From positions 1-13,290 of the forward strand of contig JBAYVN010000067.1 in the NCBI GenBank assembly GCA_041674525.1: a stretch of 13,290 nucleotides of DNA, written 5' to 3'. The position numbers were made by a program, and so were the translations under genes. Shown here one piece after another: positions 6,728 to 11,426 of this stretch (positions are counted from its first letter, which is position 1; the number at the start of each line of letters is the position of its first letter). The notes beneath the pieces were generated by a model. It saw only the letters and a program-made list of their open reading frames with translations. It searched no databases and was not told where the DNA came from. Origin of the DNA: SHYQ01 sp041674525. GTDB lineage: Bacteria > Chloroflexota > Dehalococcoidia > UBA2979.

Positions 6728-6969
6728 GCATCCTCCTTGCAGTCGCACGTCTCCAGGGTGCAAAGGAAGCACCCGCACCCGTCGCACAGACGCAGGCGCT
6801 CCCATGCGTCGTGCGTCGGGCACTTGCGCTCCAGCAGCACGCTGCCGGGATACAGCGCCGTCACCGCGTCGGCCCACGCCTGCGCGGTCAGCGCCTCGTA
6901 GGGCGTGCCGCGCCACGTCTGGACGGCGGGCGCGACATCGTCGTGGAAGGTGATCGAGGCGCGGATCAT
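6724..6969 (-). CDS. 81-residue Cys-rich hypothetical protein
   Basis: ATG at 6969, AAGGTGA 6 nt upstream, overlapping the previous stop in ATGA; the frame extends to 7017 but without such signals. Residues 1-45 (MIRASITFHDDV, WADAVTALYPG) look alpha/beta. The C-terminal 35 residues contain CPTHDAWERLRLCDGCGCFL followed by CTLETCDC, i.e. seven cysteines and a histidine, a probable two-metal zinc cluster. A small zinc-binding adaptor is a reasonable inference; no family is recognised. Confidence 0.72.
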   Translation of the reverse strand: MIRASITFHDDVAPAVQTWRGTPYEALTAQAWADAVTALYPGSVLLERKCPTHDAWERLRLCDGCGCFLCTLETCDCKEDA

Positions 6970-7187
6970 GGCGTCACCTTGCGCTGGTAGTAGGCGCAGT
7001 CGGTCTTGAGTTCGCATCGGCGCGAGATGCTGCCGCCGTAGACGTTGTCACCGCCTACGCGGTAGTACGCAGCGGGCAGCGGCTTGGGCGTGTGCGGCGC
7101 GTCGCACCGTCCTTCGCCGTTGGGATGGAGTGACCCGTTCGCGGTACGGTTCCAGTTAGCGTAGGAGCAGCCGAGGCACGTCTTCAC
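6966..7187 (-). CDS. Conserved phage zinc-binding small protein (CxxC..NW.RTA.G.LHP)
   Basis: 73 residues from a GTG at 7187 with AGGAG 8 nt upstream, 11 nt after the stop of the membrane microprotein gene; a GTG at 7196 is an alternative. The sequence MKTCLGCSYANWNRTANG, then SLHPNGEGRC, LPAAYYRVGGDNVYGG and ISRRCELKTDCAYYQ matches, from memory, a phage orphan family in which CxxC, a downstream C and a final C bind metal. C4, C7, the C of EGRC and the last two cysteines are candidates for a zinc site. The role is unknown. Confidence 0.78.
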   Translation of the reverse strand: MKTCLGCSYANWNRTANGSLHPNGEGRCDAPHTPKPLPAAYYRVGGDNVYGGSISRRCELKTDCAYYQRKVTP

Positions 7188-7198
7188 AGCCTGCACTC

Positions 7199-7297
7199 CT
7201 ACACGACGCCGAACAGCACGACGCACAGCGCCAGCGTCGCGCACACGGCGAGCGTGCCCGCGGCGTGCGCGCATTCCTCGCGCGTGAGGCGGCTCAC
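7199..7297 (-). CDS. 32-residue membrane microprotein
   Basis: Reads from a GTG at 7297 (GTGA overlap with the upstream stop) to a TAG at 7199. The first 12 residues (MSRLTREECAHA) are polar; the remainder, GTLAVCATLALCVVLFGVV, is one unbroken hydrophobic helix reaching the C-terminus, a tail-anchored shape. Only the overlap and codon use support it; no strong ribosome site is visible, so expression may rely on coupling to the gene before it. It is one of four such microproteins in the window. Confidence 0.55.
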   Translation of the reverse strand: MSRLTREECAHAAGTLAVCATLALCVVLFGVV

Positions 7298-7581
7298 GCG
7301 GGCACCTTCGCGCCGTAACTCCTCACGTACTCCTTCGCCTCTTCTTTGGACACTTCCTTGTCGTCCCAATCGAGGTAGATGGTGGGCGCGCGGCACACGT
7401 CGATGAGGGCGCAGACGATGTCCTTCTGCTCGGGGGTGTCGTGCTGCATCATCGCGGACATGGAAGACCCGATGTCGAAGTACCGCTGGAGCAGGGCGAT
7501 ACCCTCGGCGCTGGTGAAGTTCCACGCCTTGAGCGTGCCCCACTTGAGCGTGAGGTACTCGGCGTTCTCGGCGGCGCTCAC
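7294..7581 (-). CDS. Conserved phage hypothetical protein (LTLKWGTLKAW family)
   Basis: 95 residues from a GTG at 7581 (GTGA overlap), starting MSAAENAEYLTLKWGTLKAW. The block EGIALLQRYFDIGSSMSAMM, the QHDTPEQKDIVCALIDVC segment and the ending IYLDWDDKEVSKEEAKEYVR match a small phage orphan family that I recall from proteobacterial phages, where it is full length at this size. It is soluble and mainly helical. No experimentally established role is known to me. An in-frame extension to 7650 is disregarded because it overlaps the upstream gene. Confidence 0.8.
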   Translation of the reverse strand: MSAAENAEYLTLKWGTLKAWNFTSAEGIALLQRYFDIGSSMSAMMQHDTPEQKDIVCALIDVCRAPTIYLDWDDKEVSKEEAKEYVRSYGAKVPA

Positions 7582-7796
7582 GGCATCACCGGCAGGTCGT
7601 CCGCGGCGGGCGTCAGCGCGTGGATGCACTCCATCGCGGCGGACAGCCACGCAAGCGCGGTCGCGCGGTCAGCGAACGTGAGCGCCACGCGGCTGTTGCC
7701 CGCCTCGCACGCGATGGTCGGGCGGTCTACGTGGTCGTGAGCGGTGGGCTGCTCGGGGTTGAGCAGGTGGATGGTAGCGAATGCGATGGGGGTCAC
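7578..7796 (-). CDS. 72-residue hypothetical protein
   Basis: Starts at a GTG (7796) that overlaps the stop of the alanine-repeat gene as GTGA; GGAGG lies 7 nt upstream within that gene's last codons (GAG GTG CAG CCG TGA). The product is short and soluble, with a strand-like first part (PIAFATIHLL), a middle VDRPTIACEAGNSRVALTFA and a helix RATALAWLSAAMECIHAL. This strand-strand-helix order could be a small ferredoxin-like fold, but that is inference. The long frame that continues through the repeat region to 8180 is a shadow. Confidence 0.7.
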   Translation of the reverse strand: MTPIAFATIHLLNPEQPTAHDHVDRPTIACEAGNSRVALTFADRATALAWLSAAMECIHALTPAADDLPVMP

Positions 7797-8374
7797 GGCT
7801 GCACCTCCAGCGCGGGCGCTGCGGGGTACCAGCGCCGCACGATGTCCGCACACTGCGCCAACGTGGCCACCCGTGCGGCGTCGGCGGCGTCGGCGGCGTC
7901 GGCGGCGTAGGCGGCGTCGGCGGCGTCGGCGGCGTCGGCGGCGTAGGCGGCGTCGGCGTCGGCGGCGGCGTCGGCGGCGGCGGCGGCGGCGGCGTAGGCG
8001 GCGTAGGCGTCGGCGGCGGCGGCGGCGGCGGCGTAGGCGGCGTAGGCGGCGGCCCGAAGGTCCGCAATCGTCACCGCCTCGTCGCCTGCTGCAAACCTGT
8101 CGCACGTGTCGAGGCACGCACGCACCCGCCCGTCGCCGGGGCGCTTCGCCTCGAACAGCGGCAGCGCCAACCGCGCGCACTCCGCGGCAGCGCCCACTAA
8201 CAGGCGTCGGCGCGGGTCGCCAACGGGGCCAGCGAGCTTACCCGCCAGCCAGAGCATCCAATCGCCGCGCTGGCACTCGCTCCAAGCGGTCGCGAGGTCG
8301 GGCTGCGTGCGCGCCCATTCGGTCGCCTCGGAGCAGGCGTTGAGTTTCACGAGTTCGTCGGTCCAGTGGTTCAT
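7793..8374 (-). CDS. Imm5-like 'putative immunity' protein with long alanine-repeat segment
   Basis: 193 residues; AGGAGA lies 7 nt before the ATG. Residues 13-47 (ACSEATEWARTQPDLATAWS, ECQRGDWMLWLAGKL) match the family annotated as putative immunity protein (Imm5-like, all-alpha), seen in bacterial toxin-immunity loci and in phages. Residues 60-107 continue the helical domain (AAECARLALPLFE, AVTIADLRAAA). Residues 108-167 are almost purely Ala with Tyr or Asp at every third or so position, encoded by GC-rich tandem repeats. The family motif resumes with TLAQCADIVRRWYP. Immunity to a toxin is not shown; no toxin gene is adjacent. Repeat length probably varies by slippage. Confidence 0.8.
   Translation of the reverse strand: MNHWTDELVKLNACSEATEWARTQPDLATAWSECQRGDWMLWLAGKLAGPVGDPRRRLLVGAAAECARLALPLFEAKRPGDGRVRACLDTCDRFAAGDEAVTIADLRAAAYAAYAAAAAAADAYAAYAAAAAAADAAADADAAYAADAADAADAAYAADAADAADAARVATLAQCADIVRRWYPAAPALEVQP
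7874..8053 (-). repeat. In-frame tandem repeat (Ala-Ala-Asp/Tyr codons)
   Basis: About 180 nt built from GGCGGCGTC and GGCGGCGTA units (plus-strand view). It encodes nested repeats: a 13-residue unit YAAYAAAAAAADA twice, then a 12-residue unit AAYAADAADAAD twice. All units keep the reading frame, and the unrelated frames give poly-Arg or Gly-Val strings that are artefacts. Confidence 0.95.
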
Positions 8375-8410
8375 GGTGGTTCTCCTGTCCTCTTGTTGGT
8401 GGTCAGTTTG

Positions 8411-9256
8411 TCAGGCGACGCCGGGGAGCCCGCTACCGGACAGCGCCGCGAGCAGCGTCCCGAGCCCCGCGAGCAGCGCGAAGCTGAACGGCACGTCGTC
8501 GCTGCCGAAGCCCTGCACCTCGGGGCTCATCGGCGGCATCGCCCCGAGCGCCGCCTGCTGCTGCGCCCGCGCCGCCTCGTCCGCGAGGCGCTTCTCCTCC
8601 GCCGCCTTCGCAGCCGCTTCCGCCGCCGCCTTGGCAGCGACCGCCGCTTCCTTCTCGGCGGGCGTGGCGTCGCGCTTCACGTCGCCGCGCAGGCGGGCCA
8701 GGAACAGCGTGGTCGCGTGTCCGTCGCTCCCTCCGATACCGTCGACGGCAACGATGCACTCTTTCAGGACCGCCACCGCCTGCGACATCGTGGGCACCGT
8801 GCGCGAATGGGCCTGTGGCGCGTTTGCAGCCCCGTGGGGGGCTCCGGGGCGCTGGGGGGTGCCTTGGGGGGCCTGATGCGGAGCGCCACCGTTGTAGGGG
8901 TTCCCCTGCGGGCTCATGTTCCGCCCGCCGCCCTGCGCCTGATCCTCGCGCTTGCCCTTCTGCCACTGCACGTGGAGCGGAACGCCCTGCGCGTCGCAGT
9001 ACGGGGTCCAGCCGTTGGCCTCGTCGTACCAGAACGCCTGACCGTCGAAGGTCCGACCGTTGGGCAGGAACTCGAAGGTGCGGCCCGGGGGGTAGGCGTT
9101 GGCGGACTTCTGGTCCTGCCCCTTGGTGTTGACCTCGACGTAGACGGTGTTCCCGTTGGCGTCTTGGCAGACGAGCTTGTGCCCGAGCATCGGGCCACCC
9201 ATGTTCGAGTTGAACTGGTCCGGCTCGCCCGATGGGTGAATCACGGTGACTTTCAT
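8411..9256 (-). CDS. SSB-like phage protein with internal DDVPF motif
   Basis: 281 residues. GGAGGAG lies 9 nt before the ATG, inside the end of the HTH gene. Residues 1-100 are beta-rich (VTVIHPSGE, LVCQDANGNTVYVEVNTKGQ, FEFLPNGRTFDGQAFWYD) and plausible as an OB fold; 104-150 are a Gly/Pro/Gln linker; 155-190 contain MSQAVAVLKECIVAVDGI; 198-236 are an Ala/Lys/Glu helix. GSDDVPF at 251-257 looks like the acidic tip by which single-stranded DNA-binding proteins recruit partners, but here 24 hydrophobic residues follow (SFALLAGLGTLLAALSGSG). Position next to the operon promoter and replication-type genes supports an SSB role; fold and ssDNA binding are inferred. Confidence 0.65.
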   Translation of the reverse strand: MKVTVIHPSGEPDQFNSNMGGPMLGHKLVCQDANGNTVYVEVNTKGQDQKSANAYPPGRTFEFLPNGRTFDGQAFWYDEANGWTPYCDAQGVPLHVQWQKGKREDQAQGGGRNMSPQGNPYNGGAPHQAPQGTPQRPGAPHGAANAPQAHSRTVPTMSQAVAVLKECIVAVDGIGGSDGHATTLFLARLRGDVKRDATPAEKEAAVAAKAAAEAAAKAAEEKRLADEAARAQQQAALGAMPPMSPEVQGFGSDDVPFSFALLAGLGTLLAALSGSGLPGVA

Positions 9257-9262
9257 GGTTCT

Positions 9263-9466
9263 CTACTCCTCCGTCTTGGACGGCGTTACCGCCGCCGCGT
9301 TGATGTACGCTTCGAGATCCGCCACCCGGACGCGCAGGGTGCCGCGCAGCATGGTAGCTGGTAGCTCGCCGGTATGGATCATCTTCCGCACCGTGGTGGG
9401 GTGGAAGCTCAGACGAGCGCCCACCTCAGCCACGGACAGGAAGTGAGGTTCGGTGTGTTTCTGCAT
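9263..9466 (-). CDS. Excisionase-type helix-turn-helix DNA-binding protein
   Basis: 67 residues. FLSVAEVGARLSFHPTTVRK, then MIHTGELPATMLRGTLRVRV and ADLEAYI, is the complete helix-turn-helix_17/MerR-like domain used by excisionases and small phage regulators (normal size). It is the promoter-proximal gene of the leftward operon, so it may regulate that operon or act in excision; no integrase is present in the window. The ATG at 9466 starts only about 10 nt after the -10 element and has no ribosome site, so the message may be almost leaderless. A start at 9508 would add 14 residues but lies upstream of the promoter. Confidence 0.85.
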   Translation of the reverse strand: MQKHTEPHFLSVAEVGARLSFHPTTVRKMIHTGELPATMLRGTLRVRVADLEAYINAAAVTPSKTEE

Positions 9467-9475
9467 AGCCACGGT

Positions 9476-9502
9476 TCTATAGACGTGGCGCGCGATGGTC
9501 AA
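9476..9502 (-). promoter_or_regulatory. Sigma70-like promoter of the leftward operon
   Basis: On the minus strand TTGACC (9502-9497) is followed after 15 nt by TATAGA (9481-9476). Both boxes are close to consensus; the spacer is shorter than the usual 17. It lies directly in front of the HTH gene and behind a terminator, the expected place for the operon promoter. Confidence 0.55.
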
Positions 9503-9521
9503 GCGCATTGTGGGGGATTCT

Positions 9522-9552
9522 GAAAAGAAAAGCGCCCCGGACGTTTGGGGCG
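9522..9552 (-). terminator. Rho-independent terminator, leftward
   Basis: On the minus strand CGCCCC (9552-9547), loop AAACGTCC, GGGGCG (9538-9533), then GCTTTTCTTTTC. A 6-bp GC stem with a T-rich tail stops leftward transcripts from the tRNA/MITE side just before the operon promoter. Confidence 0.75.
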
Positions 9553-9561
9553 TCGCGGGGC

Positions 9562-9605
9562 GCGGGAGGAACCGGGTATCCGAACCACCAGAGAACCCGG
9601 CCCGC
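9562..9605. other. Intergenic stem-loop
   Basis: GCGGG (9562-9566) pairs with CCCGC (9601-9605) and, after a 5-nt bulge AGGAA, CCGGGT (9572-9577) pairs with ACCCGG (9595-9600), leaving a 17-nt loop. No T-tract follows, so it is not a simple terminator. Function unknown. Confidence 0.5.
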
Positions 9606-9621
9606 CACGTATGCGCCGGGG

Positions 9622-9641
9622 CGCGGCTTGCGTCAAGCGCG
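9622..9641. other. Small intergenic hairpin
   Basis: CGC-g-GCTTG (9622-9630) pairs with CAAGC-GCG (9634-9641) around a CGT loop with one bulged G. It sits between the bulged stem-loop and the MITE; together they make a structured 80-nt stretch upstream of the terminator. Confidence 0.4.
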
Positions 9642-9661
9642 GGGGGCGTGCGCGGCGGGCG

Positions 9662-9683
9662 GGTAGTGTCTCACTTTGAATCC
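9662..9683 (+). repeat. Left terminal inverted repeat of the MITE-like element
   Basis: Begins GGTAGTGTCTCACTTTGAA. Mirrors 10180-10202 with an A/G and a T/C difference and one missing A. Preceded directly by the left copy of the GGCGGGCG target duplication. Confidence 0.8.
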
Positions 9684-9738
9684 GCCTTTCCGCGCGGCTT
9701 GTAGGGGCCGCGAGGTCCGGGGGCGTTCCGGGCCGCGG

Positions 9739-9861
9739 GTTATCGGCCGAACGGCATTTACTGCCGCCCTGACCGGCATTAGGGCGGGGGGAAGCCTCGA
9801 GAAATACCTGGCTGTTTCTTACCTAAAACCCTTTATCGACGTGGAGTTAGTCCTCGAGAGA
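9739..9861 (+). pseudogene. Possible P63C-domain protein fragment
   Basis: The plus-strand frame reads GRTAFTAALTGIRAGGSLEK, then YLAVSYLKPFIDVELV. P63C-domain proteins have, as I recall, an '..F..ALG..R.GG....LP.FLA..NLKPFI..EL' stretch at this place, so this looks like a ~40-residue piece of one. No start codon with a ribosome site and no rest of the domain are present, and the frame runs on antisense to the minus-strand gene. It could be coincidence; a protein search would decide. Confidence 0.3.
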
Positions 9862-10127
9862 TTCGTTTCTTTCGCACTGCCAGAGGTTGAAGGTCTCGAC
9901 AGGGACGTGAAGGGCCTCCCGGCCGCCGCCTTCTTTGCAATCTCGCTCCGCTGCTCCGGCGTGAGGCTCGCCGCTCGCGCCGGGCCGCCCCTCTGGCCGC
10001 CTTTGCGGTGATGCTCCTTGGTCGGGTCCGCGTCGTCGGGGATCTCCCCCGTTGCGATCTTGGCGACCCTGATGGCCGCCCCGATCACGTCCCCCGGGCG
10101 CTTCTGTCCCTGTGGTCCCTTCGGCAT
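9819..10127 (-). CDS. Small basic 'RKGGxRGG / LTPEQRSEIAKKAA' passenger protein of the mobile element
   Basis: 102 residues from an ATG at 10127, entirely inside the MITE-like element. MPKGPQGQKRPGDVIGAAIR, VAKIATGEIPDD, HHRKGGQRGGPARA and SLTPEQRSEIAKKAAAGR match a family of small Lys/Gly-rich proteins common in environmental bacteria and often found next to transposase genes. The usual ending is KKAAA(K/A)RW and stop; here 30 further residues follow (PFTSLSRPSTSGSAKETNLS ...) that look unrelated, as if the 3' end had been fused to other sequence by an internal deletion. No ribosome site is visible, so expression is doubtful. Function unknown; nucleic-acid binding is suspected from charge. 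Confidence 0.5.
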   Translation of the reverse strand: MPKGPQGQKRPGDVIGAAIRVAKIATGEIPDDADPTKEHHRKGGQRGGPARAASLTPEQRSEIAKKAAAGRPFTSLSRPSTSGSAKETNLSRTNSTSIKGFR

Positions 10128-10179
10128 GGCCGGATAGTAAGGCAGGATCCTGACAGACGCCATGCCCGGGCCACATTCT

Positions 10180-10202
10180 GGATTTCGAAGTGAGACACCA
10201 CC
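10180..10202 (-). repeat. Right terminal inverted repeat of the MITE-like element
   Basis: Read on the minus strand it begins GGTGGTGTCTCACTTCGAA, the partner of 9662-9683. Followed outward by the second GGCGGGCG copy at 10203-10210. Confidence 0.8.
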
Positions 10203-10214
10203 GGCGGGCGGGTT

Positions 10215-10291
10215 TGGTGTCGCGTGTGGGATTCGAACCCAACGTCACAAGCCTTGAAAGGGCTGTATCCTTACCGCTAGACGAACGCGAC
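10215..10291 (-). tRNA. tRNA-Glu (anticodon UUC), CCA encoded
   Basis: Acceptor stem GTCGCGT/ACGCGAC (10291-10285 with 10225-10219), D-arm GTCTAGCGGTAAGGAT, anticodon loop CTTTCAA with anticodon TTC, T-loop TTCGAAT, discriminator A at 10218 and an encoded CCA (10217-10215). The pairs at the base of the anticodon stem (C/T) and T stem (T/C) are mismatched, so the fold is slightly degenerate, as phage tRNAs can be. It follows the tRNA-Glu(CUC) gene by 1 nt and is presumably co-transcribed. Confidence 0.93.
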
Positions 10292-10292
10292 T

Positions 10293-10368
10293 TGGTGTCC
10301 CCGAACGGATTCGAACCGATGTCCCCGGGATGAGAACCCGGAATCCTAAGCCACTAGACGACGGGGAC
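10293..10368 (-). tRNA. tRNA-Glu (anticodon CUC), CCA encoded
   Basis: Acceptor stem GTCCCCG/CGGGGAC (10368-10362 with 10303-10297), D-arm GTCTAGTGGCTTAGGAT, anticodon stem CCGGG/CCCGG with loop TTCTCAT and anticodon CTC, T-loop TTCGAAT, discriminator A (10296) and encoded CCA (10295-10293). One T-stem pair is T/T. It reads GAG, the Glu codon favoured by a GC-rich genome, complementing the UUC tRNA next to it. Confidence 0.94.
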
Positions 10369-10381
10369 TAAGAGCACGAAA

Positions 10382-10406
10382 GGCCGGGGACTTGACGGCC
10401 CCGACC
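10382..10406. other. Hairpin upstream of the tRNA pair
   Basis: On the minus strand GGTCGGGG, loop CCGTCAAGT, CCCCGGCC, an 8-bp stem with one G-T pair, followed by TTTCGTGCTCTT and then the tRNA. It could be a 5' processing structure or a weak terminator. Confidence 0.45.
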
Positions 10407-10440
10407 TTCCATGCAATCTTCCTGTTGCGTGCAGGATTGA

Positions 10441-10473
10441 ATTGTAGATACCCCATCCTCACTAAGCCGTCAA
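10441..10473 (-). promoter_or_regulatory. Candidate promoter of the tRNA-Glu pair
   Basis: On the minus strand TTGACG (10473-10468), a 17-nt spacer, then TATCTA (10450-10445), overlapping TACAAT (10446-10441) which matches the -10 consensus better but at 21 nt. It lies 75 nt upstream of the first tRNA in a locally less GC-rich stretch. Confidence 0.35.
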
Positions 10474-10782
10474 GGCTAGTCCCGATAGTGTCTGGTTTCC
10501 TCGTCACGCACCGATAATCCCGCCGCCCGGTTCTTCCGGGTGTCCATATCCGTAAGCGGGACGTGCAGTGTTTGACGCTGGGGCACGACGGGGGCGCGGG
10601 GCATTCTCGCGGAGGCTCAGGGAGCCTGGAACACCAGCGGATCACCGGGCGATGCCGTGCCGGTGGGGCTTAAGCAAATAGCTGCGGCCACCTCGCCGGT
10701 TCTGGCGCGTTCTTCCTCCCTCTGGGGGGTAGGGGGGAACGTGCTTGGGCTTAAACCAGCGAGACGCGCAGCGGGAGGTTCC
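10474..10782. other. Stretch without a convincing gene, upstream of the primase gene
   Basis: No frame here has a ribosome site or a recognisable product. It contains two copies of GGGCTTAA (10667-10674 and 10747-10754), the first inside the palindrome GCTTAAGC, which could be operator half-sites for the plus-strand primase gene. I see no good plus-strand promoter. A minus-strand frame (10346-10645) runs into the tRNA and is discussed under rejected items. Confidence 0.3.
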
Positions 10783-11337
10783 GTGGCCTACGATCTCGCG
10801 CAACTCAAGGAATTGATCCCGCCCACGGCGGTCCTCGACCACTTCGGCCACGCCTACACCGTCCGCGGCAAGATCGCCTCTGGGCTCTGCCCCTTCCACG
10901 ACGAGCGCACCCCCAGCTTCATCGCTACCGACGCCCGCGGCACGTTCCACTGTTTCGGATGCAACGAGCACGGGGATTCAATCAACCTGTGGGCTCAACT
11001 CGCCGGGATTGAGAAGGGCGCGGCCATCCGCGAGATGGCATCCCACCTGGGCCTCGCCCCCGACCAGACTTCCCCCGACGTTGCCCTGACGCGCCGCATC
11101 GCCCGCGAGCTGATCCGCGAGCGCGCTGCAGCCGCCTCGAACCGGGAGCGGCTACGGCTCAACGCGCTGGCGGTTCGCGCGTATCACTCGGAGCGAGCCG
11201 AGGGGCTGTTCCGGGAAGCGGCGCGGCTTGTCGGGCACGGGGACGCGGGGCTTGAGTACGCGCGCCGGGCTCAGGAGTGCGCGGAGGCGAAGGAAGAAGC
11301 TGACCGTGGGCTAGATGCCCATTCGGAGCGCGCGTAG
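10783..11337 (+). CDS. Stand-alone CHC2 primase zinc-finger protein
   Basis: 184 residues and the only convincing plus-strand gene. A GTG at 10783 has GGGAGG 5 nt upstream; the frame is open further upstream but without a ribosome site. Residues 1-35 (DLAQLKELIPPTAVLDHFG) match the start of DnaG-type zinc domains; C36, H39, C57 and C60 in GLCPFHDERTPSF and TFHCFGCNEHGDSI are the complete CHC2 zinc set that reads template DNA during primer synthesis; MASHLGLA follows at about 85. Residues 95-184 are Arg/Glu/Ala helix. There is no TOPRIM catalytic domain, so the protein cannot make primers alone; it probably partners a separate primase or helicase-primase outside the window. It ends convergent to the next minus-strand gene. 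Confidence 0.88.
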   Translation: MAYDLAQLKELIPPTAVLDHFGHAYTVRGKIASGLCPFHDERTPSFIATDARGTFHCFGCNEHGDSINLWAQLAGIEKGAAIREMASHLGLAPDQTSPDVALTRRIARELIRERAAAASNRERLRLNALAVRAYHSERAEGLFREAARLVGHGDAGLEYARRAQECAEAKEEADRGLDAHSERA

Positions 11338-11360
11338 GGCGTCAAGCTACGTCGGGGTAG

Positions 11361-11390
11361 CCCCGCGCCCCGGAGCGCCTTGGCGGGGCG
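11361..11390. terminator. Hairpin between convergent genes, possible terminator
   Basis: CCCCGC (11361-11366) can pair with GCGGGG (11383-11388), or CGCCCC (11366-11371) with GGGGCG (11385-11390); GTTTCCT follows on the plus strand. The T-tract is weak, but the place, just after the primase stop and before the end of the opposing gene, suits a terminator. Confidence 0.4.
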
Positions 11391-11426
11391 TTTCCTGGGC
11401 GCTACGGCGCGGTCTGGCGGCGGGCG

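Larger units (their letters stand above)
9662..10202. mobile_element. MITE-like element with terminal inverted repeats and 8-bp target duplication
   Basis: Left end (9662-9683) starts GGTAGTGTCTCACTTTGAA; the right end (10202-10180), read inward, starts GGTGGTGTCTCACTTCGAA and both continue to TCC: about 22 bp with two mismatches and one 1-nt indel. Immediately outside, GGCGGGCG occurs at 9654-9661 and again at 10203-10210, a perfect 8-bp duplication. At 541 bp there is no room for a transposase. The GGNNNTG-type end plus 8-bp duplication fits, from memory, the IS1595/ISXO2 family, but that is an inference. It carries a minus-strand basic-protein gene and a possible plus-strand P63C remnant, and landed 12 bp downstream of the tRNA-Glu CCA end. 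Confidence 0.8.

Noticed and set aside
7861..8060. Possible CRISPR or satellite array from the regular GC repeats
   Set aside because: There are no unique spacers; the periodicity is in-frame codon repetition.
7744..8343. Plus-strand frames with poly-Arg and Gly-Val repeats, and a minus-strand Pro-Thr repeat frame, over 7.7-8.3 kb
   Set aside because: They are other readings of the GC-rich triplet repeat that encodes the Ala/Asp/Tyr segment; only the 193-residue frame has family motifs and a ribosome site.
9562..9605. Degenerate tRNA, because the minus strand has GGTTCGGATACC inside a stem
   Set aside because: No acceptor, D or anticodon arms can be built around it; it folds better as a simple bulged hairpin.
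10346..10645. Minus-strand frame of 99 residues ending inside tRNA-Glu(CUC), with a protein-like part (MGYLQFNPARNRKIAWKVG)
   Set aside because: It has no ribosome site, no clear start and its last codons are the 5' half of a tRNA. It overlaps the candidate tRNA promoter. It may be a decayed gene end, but support is too thin.
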